From: Sesamum alatum
Taxonomy: Eukaryota; Streptophyta; Magnoliopsida; Lamiales; Pedaliaceae
Assembly: GCA_034509735.1 (NCBI GenBank)
Contig: JACGWO010000001.1
Coordinates: forward strand, 9,626,854 to 9,690,853
Reading direction: 5' to 3'
Length of the DNA: 64,000 bases
Position 1 is the stretch's first letter. Every line of letters starts with the position of its first letter. The notes beneath the pieces are model-generated. The model was given only the letters and a program-made list of their open reading frames with translations. It ran no database searches and had not been told where the DNA came from. The position numbers and the translations under genes are program-made. This document shows positions 25,395 through 37,194 of this stretch, in pieces.

Positions 25395-26040
25395 TTTAAA
25401 CATTTATTGGCATTTTTTGCGCTGCCTTTTAAATTGGGCAGTTGATATTTTCCTTCACTATTCATCTCTTCCTTTTTCTTGAGGATAGATGGATGAAATT
25501 TTGTTGTATTATTCAGATATTTCATTCGTTGCAGCTTTCGTTTTGTTTAATATTATATACAAAAAACAGAAAATTTCTGTGTGCACCGGATGCTCATGTA
25601 TCATCATGTTACATTTGTCGGAAACATTAAGTGCGTGTAAGAATTTTTCCATATGATGGATGTTCTTTACCCTTTCCTTGTGCTAAGTGATATATTTGAA
25701 AACTGATAGCACTCTTCTCAAATGCTGTGTACGTCGTAGCGAGGAAAATTTTCTTAGTTCCTGCAAGAATATGTCTCTTCACTACTGACTATATTTACAG
25801 CTTGGCATTGAGTATGAGTTTGGTGTCAAGCCATAGACTAGCCCAGAAAACTTGCATAAAAGAAACTCAAGGGGCTGATTGTTGTATGATCCATGGATGT
25901 CTCACACTGTCACACACTTGATCTGCAGCATAATCAATCATCACAAAGTAGCTACTTATATCTCTATCCACTAGTAGTTTTCACAGAGAAGGAAACAGCC
26001 GGAGCTGGAAAAAACTTTGGGTTGTATACAAGTGGCACAC
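25010..26040. other. convergent 3' flanks of UBC23 and the AMS-like gene
   Basis: 3' UTR and spacer between two convergent genes. It contains a CTT-rich and poly-T tract at about 25356-25399. No further gene was recognised. Confidence 0.6.
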
Positions 26041-28397
26041 TTAGTGTTGATGGAATTGAGAATTCATTTGGCCTCTGCTGTTGCTATTATATATATATGA
26101 TGCTTTTGCTGTATTAGGTCGTATATCCCATGCTCTCAACGGACTTCGTGCTAGCTCCAGCAAGGACTCTTTGACGCGATCAGCCTGGATAAGTTCACTC
26201 TCCCTTTTCTGAAACCATATAGTTCTATCTCAGGTAAATTCTTCAAAAGAAATGCTTTTCAAGGATCCTGAATTCCATCAGGAGACTGCCACAACTTATC
26301 TACAGTTTGTTCAGTATTGTTTTTGAATATGGCATTTAGTTACCTCTACTCTGAAGATATTTGAAACCAGACATGTATGTCTTGTTGCATTCACATTGAC
26401 TACTTGCAAGCCCAGAGAAGTTATTGCCTCCATCAGCCTGAGAAATCCACCCGGCTTATGCTCACAGAATACCTTGATAAAAAACTCGTTTTCGTCCATC
26501 TGAAAGACTTCCACTTGTGGCTACACTTTCCAAATACACTCATTTTCGTTAGTGAACATAAATATGAACGCAGAAAACGTTAATTTCTGTTAGTGTTCTT
26601 CTTACCTCCATCTGCTGCACCTTACTGTTCATATTTTCTACCTCATGATTTTGTTTGGAGGTGGTAATGCCACCATTACTACCAGATGACTCCTTGCGAA
26701 GCACGTTCAGAAAATTTTCATGTCCACGTTTTGTTCCAGTCTGGTGTACCGTGACTAGAGACATACTGTTATCATTACCAGTCTTAGATACCATCATAGA
26801 ATTCTCATTGTCTGATTGCTGTTCAAGCTCAATTTGTAGATCCTCCACTTGTTTCTGCAACTCCTTGACATAGTTGATTGCATCTCCAAGGATTGCAGTT
26901 CTATCTAACTGAAAAGGGATGCAAGTCATTGGAGAAAATAGATAGCAAGAGATGGAAAACTTGTACTAATACTTTCAATTTACCTTTGAACATCATCCTT
27001 AAGATTTAATAAGGTGAAGGTTATTTCTACCTTGGAAATTTTGGGGACCAAGGCTCGAAGAGAATAGAGCCTATCGTTAAGCTTCTTTCTTCTCTTCCTC
27101 TCAGCCTCTAGGTTCTTGGATTGATGCCCCTTTCCAGTCATTCTTTTTCTGTACTTTCCATCATTTTCATCATCTTTATTCGGATCAGAATCATCTGACT
27201 CTCTATTCTCCTCTACCGGAGGGATTTTCCCATTCATATGATCATCTCCGGTGGTTCCTGAGGACTCCACCCACTTTGCTGACCCGGAAATCATGTGACT
27301 TTTCGCCATTTCCATCTCAGCGGAAGGAGTAAAAGGGTCCAACTCATGTGTTCCTTCAGCGAAGATACGCTTGTCATCGTTCATGATCTCTGAAGTAGCT
27401 AGATGGATTATACTGTTGGGAAATTCTGATTTCTCCTTACAAGGGTCTGTTGAAATTTTCTGGAAGCTGCTGAGATCCTTTTGAAGATTTGCATCAGATA
27501 AAAAAGAGAGTGATGGAATTTCTTCGATCCCAGACGACGAGAAACTAAATCTTGAGTCTGTATAACCTGAAATACCTGAACTTGCATTCTCTTTTAGAAA
27601 ACTTTCCCACTGGGTTTTGATAAAGTTTATGACTTGTTCATCTTCAGGAACCTGGAAATTTTAAGTCCAACTAATGTTTAGTACTACAGTGTTGTTGTTT
27701 TTACCAGCAATACATAGATTTTATGCACCACATACTCTTTTAGTTGCAAATAATTCGACTAATCCAAGAGGCAGTGCGACCAAAACCCTGGTGCTAAGTA
27801 ACTCCTGCAAAATCAATCAAGGCATCAACACTTCATCTTGACTCTACAAACGTCTTTTTCTCGTCCAGACGGGGATTTGAGGCTTACTTCTGATGCATTT
27901 GAATCTGAGTTGTATGAGAAATGCAACCATCTGGAGTGGTTTGACAATAACACCTCTGCATGAATTCTGCGAAATAGAAACACATTAATCATGATCACCT
28001 GCAATTATAAAATGCCTGACTTTCAGTAATTTTCATGGATGCCGTGGAGAAGGACTTACCCTGAATCCTGTTTTGTAGAAGAAGGAATATGCTCTGATAA
28101 ACCACAAGTTTCAATTCTTGAATGCGGGAACGATGCATCAGACCAAGAAACAGCAGCAGGAAAAAGCATTGGTCCTCCGTGCTTTTGAATATGTTGAGTT
28201 TCAGCACAAATGCTATCCATCAACTCAAGAGACCTACAAATCGATCCAGGAAATAAAGCCTAATGAACTAAATGAAGGGGATTGGTAGAGACTGTAGAAT
28301 ACCTATGATCATCACTCAACTTCCAGATGAAAATGTTATCCCAGCACTTATCTCCCACAAGGGGTCTTAGCCTTTCTAGAAACTTTTCGACAAGCAT
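26041..28397 (-). CDS. AMS: bHLH transcription factor, ABORTED MICROSPORES-like (bHLH21 type)
   Basis: Eight minus-strand exons, 28303-28397, 28060-28233, 27888-27966, 27736-27804, 27031-27651, 26606-26908, 26344-26499 and 26041-26208, join to 554 residues. Order: MYC/bHLH N-terminal domain (KFLERLRPLVGDKCWDN, LLSTRVLVALPLGLVELFAT); the bHLH at about 318-366 (NLEAERKRRKKLNDRLYSLR, ALVPKISK, LDRTAILGDAINYVKELQKQ); and an ACT-like C-terminal domain (ENEFFIKVFCEHKPGGFLRL, MEAITSLGLQVVNVNATR). In Arabidopsis AMS drives tapetum development and pollen-wall genes. Assignment rests on domain similarity and on lying next to UBC23 as in Arabidopsis. After the first exon the protein reads DDHRSLELMDSICAE, unlike the usual FLEWMGCCC-type segment, and it lacks the His-rich AMS tail, so some divergence is possible. 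Confidence 0.85.
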
Positions 28398-29439
28398 GTT
28401 TCCTGAAGAATACAGTGTACGATCATGATTGAAGTTTTTAAGTACAAACAAGAAAAGAGAGTTGTGTTATTTCAGTTAAGAGACCAAGAGTCTGTTCTTT
28501 AAGACAAAAAACACGAGGAGTATGTTTTTACCTTTCTTGTTTTGATATGGGACTGAATCTAGGTCTCATGGCTGAACAAGAATGGGGGCGTCAAAAGTAA
28601 GTGGAAATTGTGAAAGAAAAGATTGATTTGAGTTGATAGTGATGCTTAACTGATGCCAAATCCTTAATGCCCTCATCATTGCATATCAGCAAATTGTGGG
28701 AGAAAAGATGATTTGTTACTTGTTCTTGAGATTTTGATCCAAGAAGAAATCAAAAGTAAGCTGAAAGATATATTGGTCTGACTAAGTTTCTCTTTCCTAA
28801 TGTTAGTAGGTGAAAAGCGGAGCCTGCATGAAACACAGGCAATAATGCAATTCAACTTGCAAAATTTTGCATACTAGGCAAGTATGATACATTTACTATG
28901 TGTTTGGTCACTTTATTTGAACTGCACATTAATCACACCGTAAGTGTATTTCACTTGCAAATACTTGCCAAATGATGTGTTAAGGTTTAACCGACCCGAG
29001 TCCGAGCTAGAATTTTTCTCCAAATTTCTCCTTTTTTTCTTTGGGGAGGGGGGGGGGGGGGGGGAGGGATTGTCCTTCCGTGAAGTTTTTGGTATACTTA
29101 CATATAAACCCTTATGATTTGATAAATTACATCTAGCACCATGACGTTTATTTTCGTCTAACAAATAGATCATTCCGTAGTCAAACAAATCTTTTTTTGA
29201 TTAAACTACCTTTATATATCTTTACAGGCGCTAATGCATGTGAGCAGGTATATTTTCACCTGGGTAGTTTGGTCAAGAAAAATGTTTGACCTTTAATAAG
29301 TCAGTTAGAAGTAAATATGAATTTTCATTCGATATTTTTGCTAATATCAAATGTAATTTTTCAAGTTATAGGGAGTGTATATATAACTATACCAAAACTA
29401 AGGTAAAAGACAGTGTAATTATACCCTTTTTTTTTTGAA
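28398..29439. other. AMS-like promoter side and intergenic DNA
   Basis: Upstream DNA of the AMS-like gene. It holds a long G run (about 29045-29064) but no exon that I can support. Confidence 0.55.
29045..29064 (+). repeat. poly-G tract
   Basis: A run of about 17 G near 29047-29063, flanked by ggggagg and ggaggg. Such tracts are prone to sequencing and assembly length errors and can form G-quadruplexes. Confidence 0.85.
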
Positions 29440-29682
29440 CTAGCTATCGTGACACGCAGTTCCTATGTGCATATAAAATAATATTGCACGCTTTAAAGTT
29501 ATTGTAAATAAGAAAATATTCATATTAATCAACACATTGCATTACGAAAAAAAAAAAAAAGAAAGAATAGAAAGAAAAATTAACTTAGGGGTATTATCGG
29601 TATAATCAAAAAATTTATGTTGCAGTGTAAGTAACTGTTATTTATTAGTGAAAATAAGATTTGCTTTATATAATAGTATAGA
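29440..29682 (-). mobile_element. short Helitron-like non-autonomous element
   Basis: Read on the minus strand, it begins TCTATACTATTATATAAAGC and ends with a CGTGTCACG hairpin followed by CTAG and then T. This matches Helitron termini (5' TC, 3' hairpin then CTRR, inserted before T). It is clearly similar over its length to the element at 39411-39659. At about 243 bp it encodes no RepHel. Confidence 0.7.
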
Positions 29683-30154
29683 CGACGAAAGCAATTCAAA
29701 ATATGAGTGGCCCATCTGATATGGGCGAGCGCGATGGGCCTTTTAGATTCTATCATAATTGGCCCATAACTCTTTTACGGCCCAAGATTTCCTCCCTCAA
29801 CTTGAAAGCTGTCTACAATGCGTTGCTCCGGGAGAAATCCCCAATTATTTCTTACAATCTTCTCAATTTTGTGGAAGCCCTAAAGCCTCCCGCTCTCAAT
29901 TCGATCTCTCGCTTCAGAGGTATTACTTTTACTGTTTTCTTCCGAAGTCTGATCGATTTCTAATTTGTTCTTCGTAGGTGTTTCTCTTTTTCACCCTTCT
30001 CCGTAGTTCGTTGTTTGTGTTTCATTCGTCTTCTACCTAAGCTAGAATTAGGTTTGCATAATTTGTATCTTTCCATTATTTAATTTTATATACTTCTCTA
30101 TGTTGCATGAACTATTATACTAGGAGTTTTAAAGGAGGTTAGGGAAAGAAAAGT
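29683..30154 (+). other. SYF2 promoter, 5' UTR exon and 5' UTR intron
   Basis: A likely leader exon ends at a donor at 29920 (ttcagag|gtatta) and the acceptor is at 30121-30123 (tag). No start codon between these and 30155 fits SYF2 better. Open frames at 29703-29963 are probably leader sequence. Confidence 0.45.
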
Positions 30155-32235
30155 ATGGCTGAAGAAGGGAGAGTGCATCCAGATTGCAGAAACGCATCGA
30201 ATCCGTATCATGAATGTAGTGATTACTGCTTCAAGATTATTGCTGAAGCAAAGAAGAAAGCGAATAAGGGTGATACAGGTTTGTTTTCTGACTGATGCCT
30301 GTGTTTCTAGTGATTTTTTAGAAGTTATTTCTGGTGAACCTTTTTTCTTTTTCAGTTTTTGGGTTTAGATCGCTCAATGCTTGGTGATGATATTCATTTA
30401 TATTGATATGTGCACAATTAAGATAAGGTTTTGTGTTCGTCAGTTTGTATATGGCAAGGTGAGCAATTGTTTTCCATTTAATGTCTTAGGATTGCAAGCG
30501 GATGAGAGTAATGTACAGCCAAATATAGTTGCTGCTCCCAATCAGCAAGAAGACGAGAATGATGGCTCTAAAGAGCATTCTGATGAGGAGGCTGGCGTGG
30601 ATGGTGATGATGATGGGGCAGAGAGTCTTGCTAATCTTACAGGGAGGCAGAAGAAATTGTTTGAGTTGAGGATGAAGATGGTAAGGTGGATCATTTAAAA
30701 GACAATGCAGATAAACAATTTTCTTCTTCATGCATGGGGACATAACAGATTTATTGCTCTTTTGTTATGTATCTATTGTCCTTATTATTGATATGTACTG
30801 TGTGTAATATCTCTTCTCTGTCCTTATTCATGCAGAATGCGGCAAGAAAAGCGAATCAGACTGCCATGGTTGCGGAGAAGAAAAAATTGGAAGCTCCAGT
30901 CGAATCTAGAGGGATTTCCAAGCAAAAATGGCTTGAGGAGAGGAAGAAGAAAATTGGAAAACTTCTGGAGGCCAATGGCTTAGATATGACCAAAGCATAT
31001 ATGCTTGATACACAAGAGATGGCAGAGTCGAAGTATAAGAAATGGGAGAAGGAGCCTGCTCCTGCTGGTTGGGATGGTAGGTGGCCATCTTCTGTTGTTT
31101 TTAATGTATTGCTATTGGTCATTTTTCATTCTAAAATCATATATTCATCAAACCATGTTATATCTGAATGAATTAATACATTGAAGTATTCTATAACTAC
31201 TTGGTGGTTTTCTATTGTCATTTTTGCAATTGTATGAAATACTTGCAAGCCTCTTCATACCTTCTGCTGGGTGACAGATATCATTTAAACTTTCAATGCA
31301 TGGAAATACTACTGCGTAGGCAATATGCCGATGCTTTTATACACATGAAACAGCCATCAACAATAGTACAGCTTAGTTTGGGAAAACCATGTTTCCCATA
31401 TGTTGGAAGGTTTTACTGTGGGAGAACCTTAAAGTAGCAATTATGAGTTTGATCCATAGATTAAATGTCTATTTGTTACTTGTTTGCTTCTCTAACAAAT
31501 TGTGTTGACCCTGTGAACACCAATGTCAATCAAATGTTGTTATATATCTCTCAGTCAGCCTCTTGAGTCATGTTATTCTTTCATGCATTCCATTTCCCTC
31601 TTGTTTCTCCTATTTTTCTTTTTCTTTCGTCGGATGTCATGGATGAAGATAGCCATAGGAAATATATAAATATTTTGTTTTTTGTCTCTGGTCGCTGAGA
31701 ATTTTAGCTAATTTCTGTTTGTAAATTTATTATTTTACCTTCAATGCATCGTTTTGACAGACAGTTAACTTCATGTTTTTGCAGTTTTTAATCAAAAAAC
31801 TTTGTATAATGCATACAAGAAAAGGACGAAGAATGTTGAGGTAGACCACGACGAGTACAACCGAATGAAAGAAGCGGATCCTGAATTCTATCGAGAGGCT
31901 TCAAGTCTTCAATATGGAAAAGTTAGTACTAGCATATATTGAGGCGAGTCCTATTTCACTTTGCAACTTCTAATTGGAAATATTCTCATGTTATTGTCAT
32001 TGAACAGGCACCAAATATCTCAGAGGAGAAGATTGACAAAATGGTTAAAGAGCTCAAGGCAAGAGAGGAGAAGTCAAGGTCCTTCAGTAGGAGGAGAAAG
32101 TACCGCGAAGAAAAGGATATCGATTCAATCAATGACCGGAATGAGCATTTCAACAAAAAGATTGAGCGGGCGTTTGGGAAGTACACTTTGGAGATCAAGA
32201 ACAACCTTGAGCGAGGAACTGCTTTGCCAGACTAA
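30155..32235 (+). CDS. SYF2: pre-mRNA-splicing factor SYF2 (GCIP-interacting protein family)
   Basis: Five exons, 30155-30278, 30490-30680, 30836-31076, 31785-31921 and 32008-32235, join to 306 residues. The N-terminus MAEEGRVHPDCRNASNPYHE matches plant SYF2 proteins. It is followed by an acidic linker, a basic helical region (LTGRQKKLFELRMKMNAARK) and the SYF2 core (ISKQKWLEERKKKIGKLLEA; VFNQKTLYNAYKKRTKNVE; ERAFGKYTLEIKNNLERGTA; end LPD). SYF2 is a component of the Prp19-associated (NTC) spliceosome complex in the nucleus. The ATG at 30155 is the first that gives the conserved start and follows a probable 5' UTR intron. Tail to tail with the aquaporin gene. Confidence 0.95.
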
Positions 32236-33050
32236 GGTAGTAAGTACTACAGTGCTGCACTACCGAACTGCACCTTGTATCCTAAGAAAGCAACTTATCC
32301 TTTTACATTTGATTTGAGTTATCCCTGTTTCTTCCCTTGGTGTTTACTGGAGTAGGAGGAAGATGTAAAATATGATTTAGTAGTTTTGGTGCACATAAAG
32401 CTATTGTTTACATATGCCATTTCTGTTTCTCCAGTGTGCCCTCAGAATAACAGATTGCTCCCTATTCTAGGACAAGAATATTCTTTGGATGAAGAAAATT
32501 TTCGGAGTACTAGATATGTCACCTAGTTACCAAGGGGGTTTTAGGGAATGGAAATGGAGTTTGGTGAGGTTGGACTAGTCATCAATGTGATCAATTAGAA
32601 ACATTATTATAGTGAATCGTTTTAGTGTCGAACACATTCAAGGCCTTCGATAGGAAACTGCTATACAAATAGTCAATAGATTATAGATACATGACGCGGT
32701 GTGTGTGTGTGTCTAGTATGTGCGTAATGATTTGGTGAACCCAATTATTTCCTGAAGTTCCTATTGGTAGTGTAGTAGTAAGGTAACGTGCTAATTGGTT
32801 TCCGCATCCGATTGTTTAAAAGTTTCTCATTTGATATATGACGTTAACATCCCAACTGTGTTAATGGTGAGTTTAGCATTTCGTTGGCGTGACTCGTGGT
32901 CATGCATAACTTTCTTATTCGTTCTGAATTCTGATTACTCTGAACTTCATTAAATTTGCTCGTGTTCGTTTAGATATTAATGCACCCGGCCTGAATGCCT
33001 GATCCCTGCATTTGACAAATTCAATGTGCACCGAACAAATACAACAGAAA
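32236..33050. other. SYF2 3' flank
   Basis: 3' UTR and spacer with a short GT tract near 32698-32712. No gene recognised. Confidence 0.6.
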
Positions 33051-33886
33051 GGTAAACTTGTATTTTTGGTCCCACTAGATAGAGTTATTTTCACTTTTGG
33101 TCCCTCATTTTACAGGATCGTCACTTCTAGTTCCAAAATCCTAAAAATTTGGCATTTTTGGTCTTAAGCTGTTAAATGTTAACGAAAACAGTTAGTCAAT
33201 GGTTGTTGACTTGACCAATGTATGTTAAATTCTATTTTACCCCCCCCCCCCTATATTTTCATAAAAAGGCTAAAACCATTTCACATTTTAAAAATATGCT
33301 AAAAGCCTCTATATTGAAAAGAATTTTTTTTTTGAATTCAATTTGACTAAAATACCTTTCATAATTTTATATATCACCCTCCTTCATTTCTTTTATTTTA
33401 GATTGTTTTTGTGGTCTTTTTATTTTTATTTTTCTCCTTCCTAAAAAAATAAATAATTATTTTTCCAATATATTATACAAATATTCAAATGCCAGACTAT
33501 ATATATAATTAAAATTAAAAAAAATAGATTAACATCACATGAAAAATTAATATACTAAATTTTATTTTTCAATTTAGTATCTATCTAAATATTTTAGTTA
33601 AATTGAGACAAAAAAGAGAGATTTTTTAAAATAGAGGGGGTTTTAACTATTTTTAAAATATATTAGGGTTTTTAGACTTTTTGGGAAAATATAGGGAATA
33701 GAATAGAATTTGAATATTTATTGGCCAAGTCAATAGCTGTTGGCTAACGGTTACCATTAAAAATTAAAGGCGCGGGATCAATAGTGTTAAAAGTTTAGGA
33801 TTTTGGAACTAGAAATATCGACAAAGCGGGGGACCAAAAAGTGAGAATGATCCTATCTAATGAGACCAAAAGTGCATTTTTGTCCG
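33051..33886. mobile_element. non-autonomous element with long imperfect terminal inverted repeats
   Basis: The two ends are inverted copies over about 130 bp or more. Both contain TTTTTGGTC(C/T)CA, AGATAG, CACTTTTGGTCCC and CTAGTTCCAAAATCCTAAA. The flanks share 7 bp, ACAGAAA (33044-33050 and 33887-33893), a possible target duplication. The outermost bases of the ends match poorly, so the exact edges are uncertain. The middle is AT-rich with a C-run (33240-33251) and no gene. Confidence 0.65.
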
Positions 33887-36050
33887 ACAGAAATGGTTTA
33901 AATTTTGAATTGGATTTTTTATTCCAATTCATGTCTATCTTTTATTTCATTTTAATATACATGCCATATGCATAAACATCATCAATCTTATTTGTAAAAA
34001 AAGATTTTATACACGCAGTATATATATGTAAAATAAAATAAAAAATACAACATAAATTGTAATATGTGAAATGAAATAAAAAATGCAATAGAAATTTCAA
34101 TATGACTGTTACAATTTCGTGGTACTCAAAATTTTGTCTTCCCAAACAAAAGAATAAATAAATACTCGAGGGAGAAATTGATGCTAGCCTATTACAAGGC
34201 AAACAACCGCATTTATCTTTGGAGATATTTTGGGTATGTTAGCAAAAAAAAAATTTGTTTTGGAAAAGAGATTTTTTTTTGTAGAAAACATTGAAAATTA
34301 TAACAGAATTAGAACTGGATAGTATTTATAAAATAAGTGGAAAGCTGATGAAAACTAAAGGAGTGGTATTTGCGTGGGAAAAAGAACTAACTCTTTTAAA
34401 ACAAACTTAATCGATTAATGACCTTTACGTCTTTATGTGTTAGAAAAATACTATTTTTGCTTAATATTTACACTTGTTTTTGTCAATAATAACTATTTTT
34501 CTCAAAAAATAATAAATTTTATTTTAAGTAGTATTTTAATACTTAATTTCTTACAAATATTTGTCATACATATTATTAAAATACTGAAAGTAAAAAATTT
34601 GAATGTTTAATTCAATAACGCTCTACTAAACAATATAATTGTTTATTCTTACACGACAAATAAACTTGCATGATTACTCAACAATTTAATTTGTAGTTGT
34701 CTATGATTTTAGAATAATAACATATGATATATATCAAATAAAATATAACAACTCTAAATTATTAACTATGTGAAAGTGTAAAATTACTTAGTGTTAAATT
34801 ACTCAAATTATTTAAAAACTCTGTTATTACATTAGATGTGCAAATCTAAAAATAAATTAGAAATGATCAATTTGAATTAAAATTATTATAATTAAAATTA
34901 AGTAGTGTAGAAGAAAGTTGTATCTATTTATCAAAAAGCCAAATCAGCTAAAACTAAAGCAACCTCAAGCTACTTCTATCTTTTGATTTAAAAAAACTCT
35001 TTTTAAGAACTTCCGCATACGCTTGTTTGTATCTCTTCATTTTGGGTGGAGAATGGAGATGAAAGAATTGGAGTTAGGTTAACCCCACCCCACCCCACCC
35101 CACATCAGTAGAAACCACAACCCTCGTGAGGCCATGGCCTTTCATGTGAGTGCACCACCCACACCCACCTCACATGACAAATAAGCACCTAATTACTTTT
35201 CTTGCTTACTTTCTCCCTCCGAGTCCCATTGGCAATGCCAGTTTGAAGTCTTAAAAGAAGTGGGATAAGCATGTGTCAAAATTTCAGACCTTTCAAGATT
35301 CTGTAGCTCGCTAGCTCGGGGAAGGGAAATACAAAGTTGGATGCCTTGCCTAGTATAGAATAGGTGCCATTCCCCTATACTTAGTTTTGCGCACCTAGAT
35401 TAGGGGCCCCTTTTTTTCTATTTAAGCGACGCGTGTCTTTGTGTTAGACGACCAAGAAAAAGTGAGGAGGGAGTCTCTGTCTGTCTTTCAACCATGAAAA
35501 GATTTTGTTATCAGGGCTCTCTGTTAACCCAAATTATTTCATTTTGACTGCCCCACTTACCTCGATCATGATCAACATGTTAACTTGAAGAGTGGATTAA
35601 TTAGATTTTCAAAGATTAGTTACTATGTCATCACATCACATCCTTAGTTTTTGGTTCAATTTCAAGAATTTTCCCAAGTAGCTTCTTGAATTCTTTTTCT
35701 AAAGAGTCCCCAGGGTCTGTGTGTAATCACGACAAATTCTTATTGAGTTTGGATTAATCAAATTAATTATAGAATAAATGTAATGTACCTATCATTATCC
35801 AAGAATACACACGGAAATGAAAGAAACACCACCACCACCACTACGCCTGAATAAATACACAGCAAAACTAACAAATTACAGAAAAGCTGATTAAGAAAAG
35901 AGTCAAAACTAAAGAAATAAAGGGTTCATAAATTAACATTCTCCTCTCATTACACACAAAATAATTAAGGCAAATTACAAAAGATTAACAATAATAATGA
36001 CAGATGAATTCAATTTCTCTGCAGGAGCCCTCTAGTTGGGGGTAACAGTC
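33887..36050. other. intergenic DNA and aquaporin 3' flank
   Basis: AT-rich DNA with no exon found. It includes a (CCCCA)n tract at about 35081-35102. The last 200 bases or so are probably the 3' UTR of the minus-strand aquaporin gene. Confidence 0.6.
35081..35102. repeat. (CCCCA)n short tandem repeat
   Basis: Four consecutive CCCCA units in otherwise AT-rich DNA. Confidence 0.85.
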
Positions 36051-37194
36051 TTAGTTGGTGGGGTTGCTCCTGAATGATCCCAAAGCCTTAATGGCTGCAG
36101 CCCTCAAGATATACTGGTGGTACACCGCCGCTGCCAGAGCTCCCACGAATGGTCCGACCCAGAAAATCCACTGCGAAACCAGACAATTAATTCAAAAACC
36201 TCAAATCCCACCTCGTTTACCTTCTTAGTTACTACTAGCATTCAACTCATGTACTTTTAAAGAACAAAAAAAGTATTACCACTAGCTACTTACATGGTCA
36301 TCCCAAATTTTTTGGTTGTTGAAGATCACAGCAGCTCCGAAGCTCCTAGCAGGGTTGATGCCGGTTCCGGTGATGGGAATGGTCGCCAGATGAACCATGA
36401 ATACTGCAAATCCAATGGGAAGTGGAGCCAACACCTAAACAACACAAACCCACAAAAATCGTATTAATTAGATGATTTATGCATGGGGAAAAAAGTGGTA
36501 ATTAAAAAATTACAGCTCAAATTTGTACTTACAGGGACGTGAGAGTCGCGTGCGCTTCTCTTGGGGTCGGTGGCGGAGAAGACAGTGTAAACAAGCACAA
36601 AGGTACCGATGATCTCAGCACCCAGCGCCGTGCCGTTGCTGTAGCCGGGGGCTACAGAATTAGCGCCGCCGCCCAGTGAATTGTAGTAGCTCTTCATGAA
36701 GGCTTTCACCAACCCAACGCCACAGATAGCACCCAAAGACTGTGCTACCATGTACGATACAGCCCTAATCAGCGAAACCTTCCTCGCCAAAAGCAACCCG
36801 AATGTCACCGCCGGGTTGATGTGTCCACCTACAGAAACAAAAATTTAGAAGAAAAGAACAAGGATAATTCGGTGGAAAATATCTTTGTGGTTTTTAATTA
36901 GGTACCTGAGATTCCGGCGGTGCAGTAAACGAGGATAAAAATCATGCCTCCGAAGGCCCATGCGATGCCAAGGATGCCAACGCCGTCGCATTGGTCGGCG
37001 CTGTTGAGCTTCTTGTGGCCAATAACGGTGGCAACGGTGACGTAGAGGAAGAGGAGGGTGGCGATGAACTCAGCTATGAGGGCTCTGTAGAAGGACCATA
37101 GCTTCAGCTCACCGGCGTCGAACAGGGGCGCCGGCGGCGGGTCCACGTAGTCCTTACGGTGCTGCACCCCCTCTTCGGTAACTTCCTTTGTCAT
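36051..37194 (-). CDS. PIP2-7: plasma membrane aquaporin PIP2 (PIP2;7/PIP2;8 type)
   Basis: Four exons, 36906-37194, 36533-36828, 36294-36434 and 36051-36170, join to 281 residues. It has six predicted membrane spans and two pore motifs, HINPAVT (N101) and GINPARS (N222, R225), with H210 as the expected second selectivity-filter residue. H193 in ARDSHVP matches the loop-D gating histidine of PIP2 proteins. The C-terminus GSFRSNPTN has the usual phosphorylatable serines (S274, S277). The short N-terminus [20 protein letters not shown] and this tail point to the PIP2;7/2;8 branch. The role is water transport across the plasma membrane, possibly also of small solutes. MTKEV is chosen because it is the family start; no in-frame ATG was relied on upstream, although the leader is open in frame. 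Confidence 0.96.
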
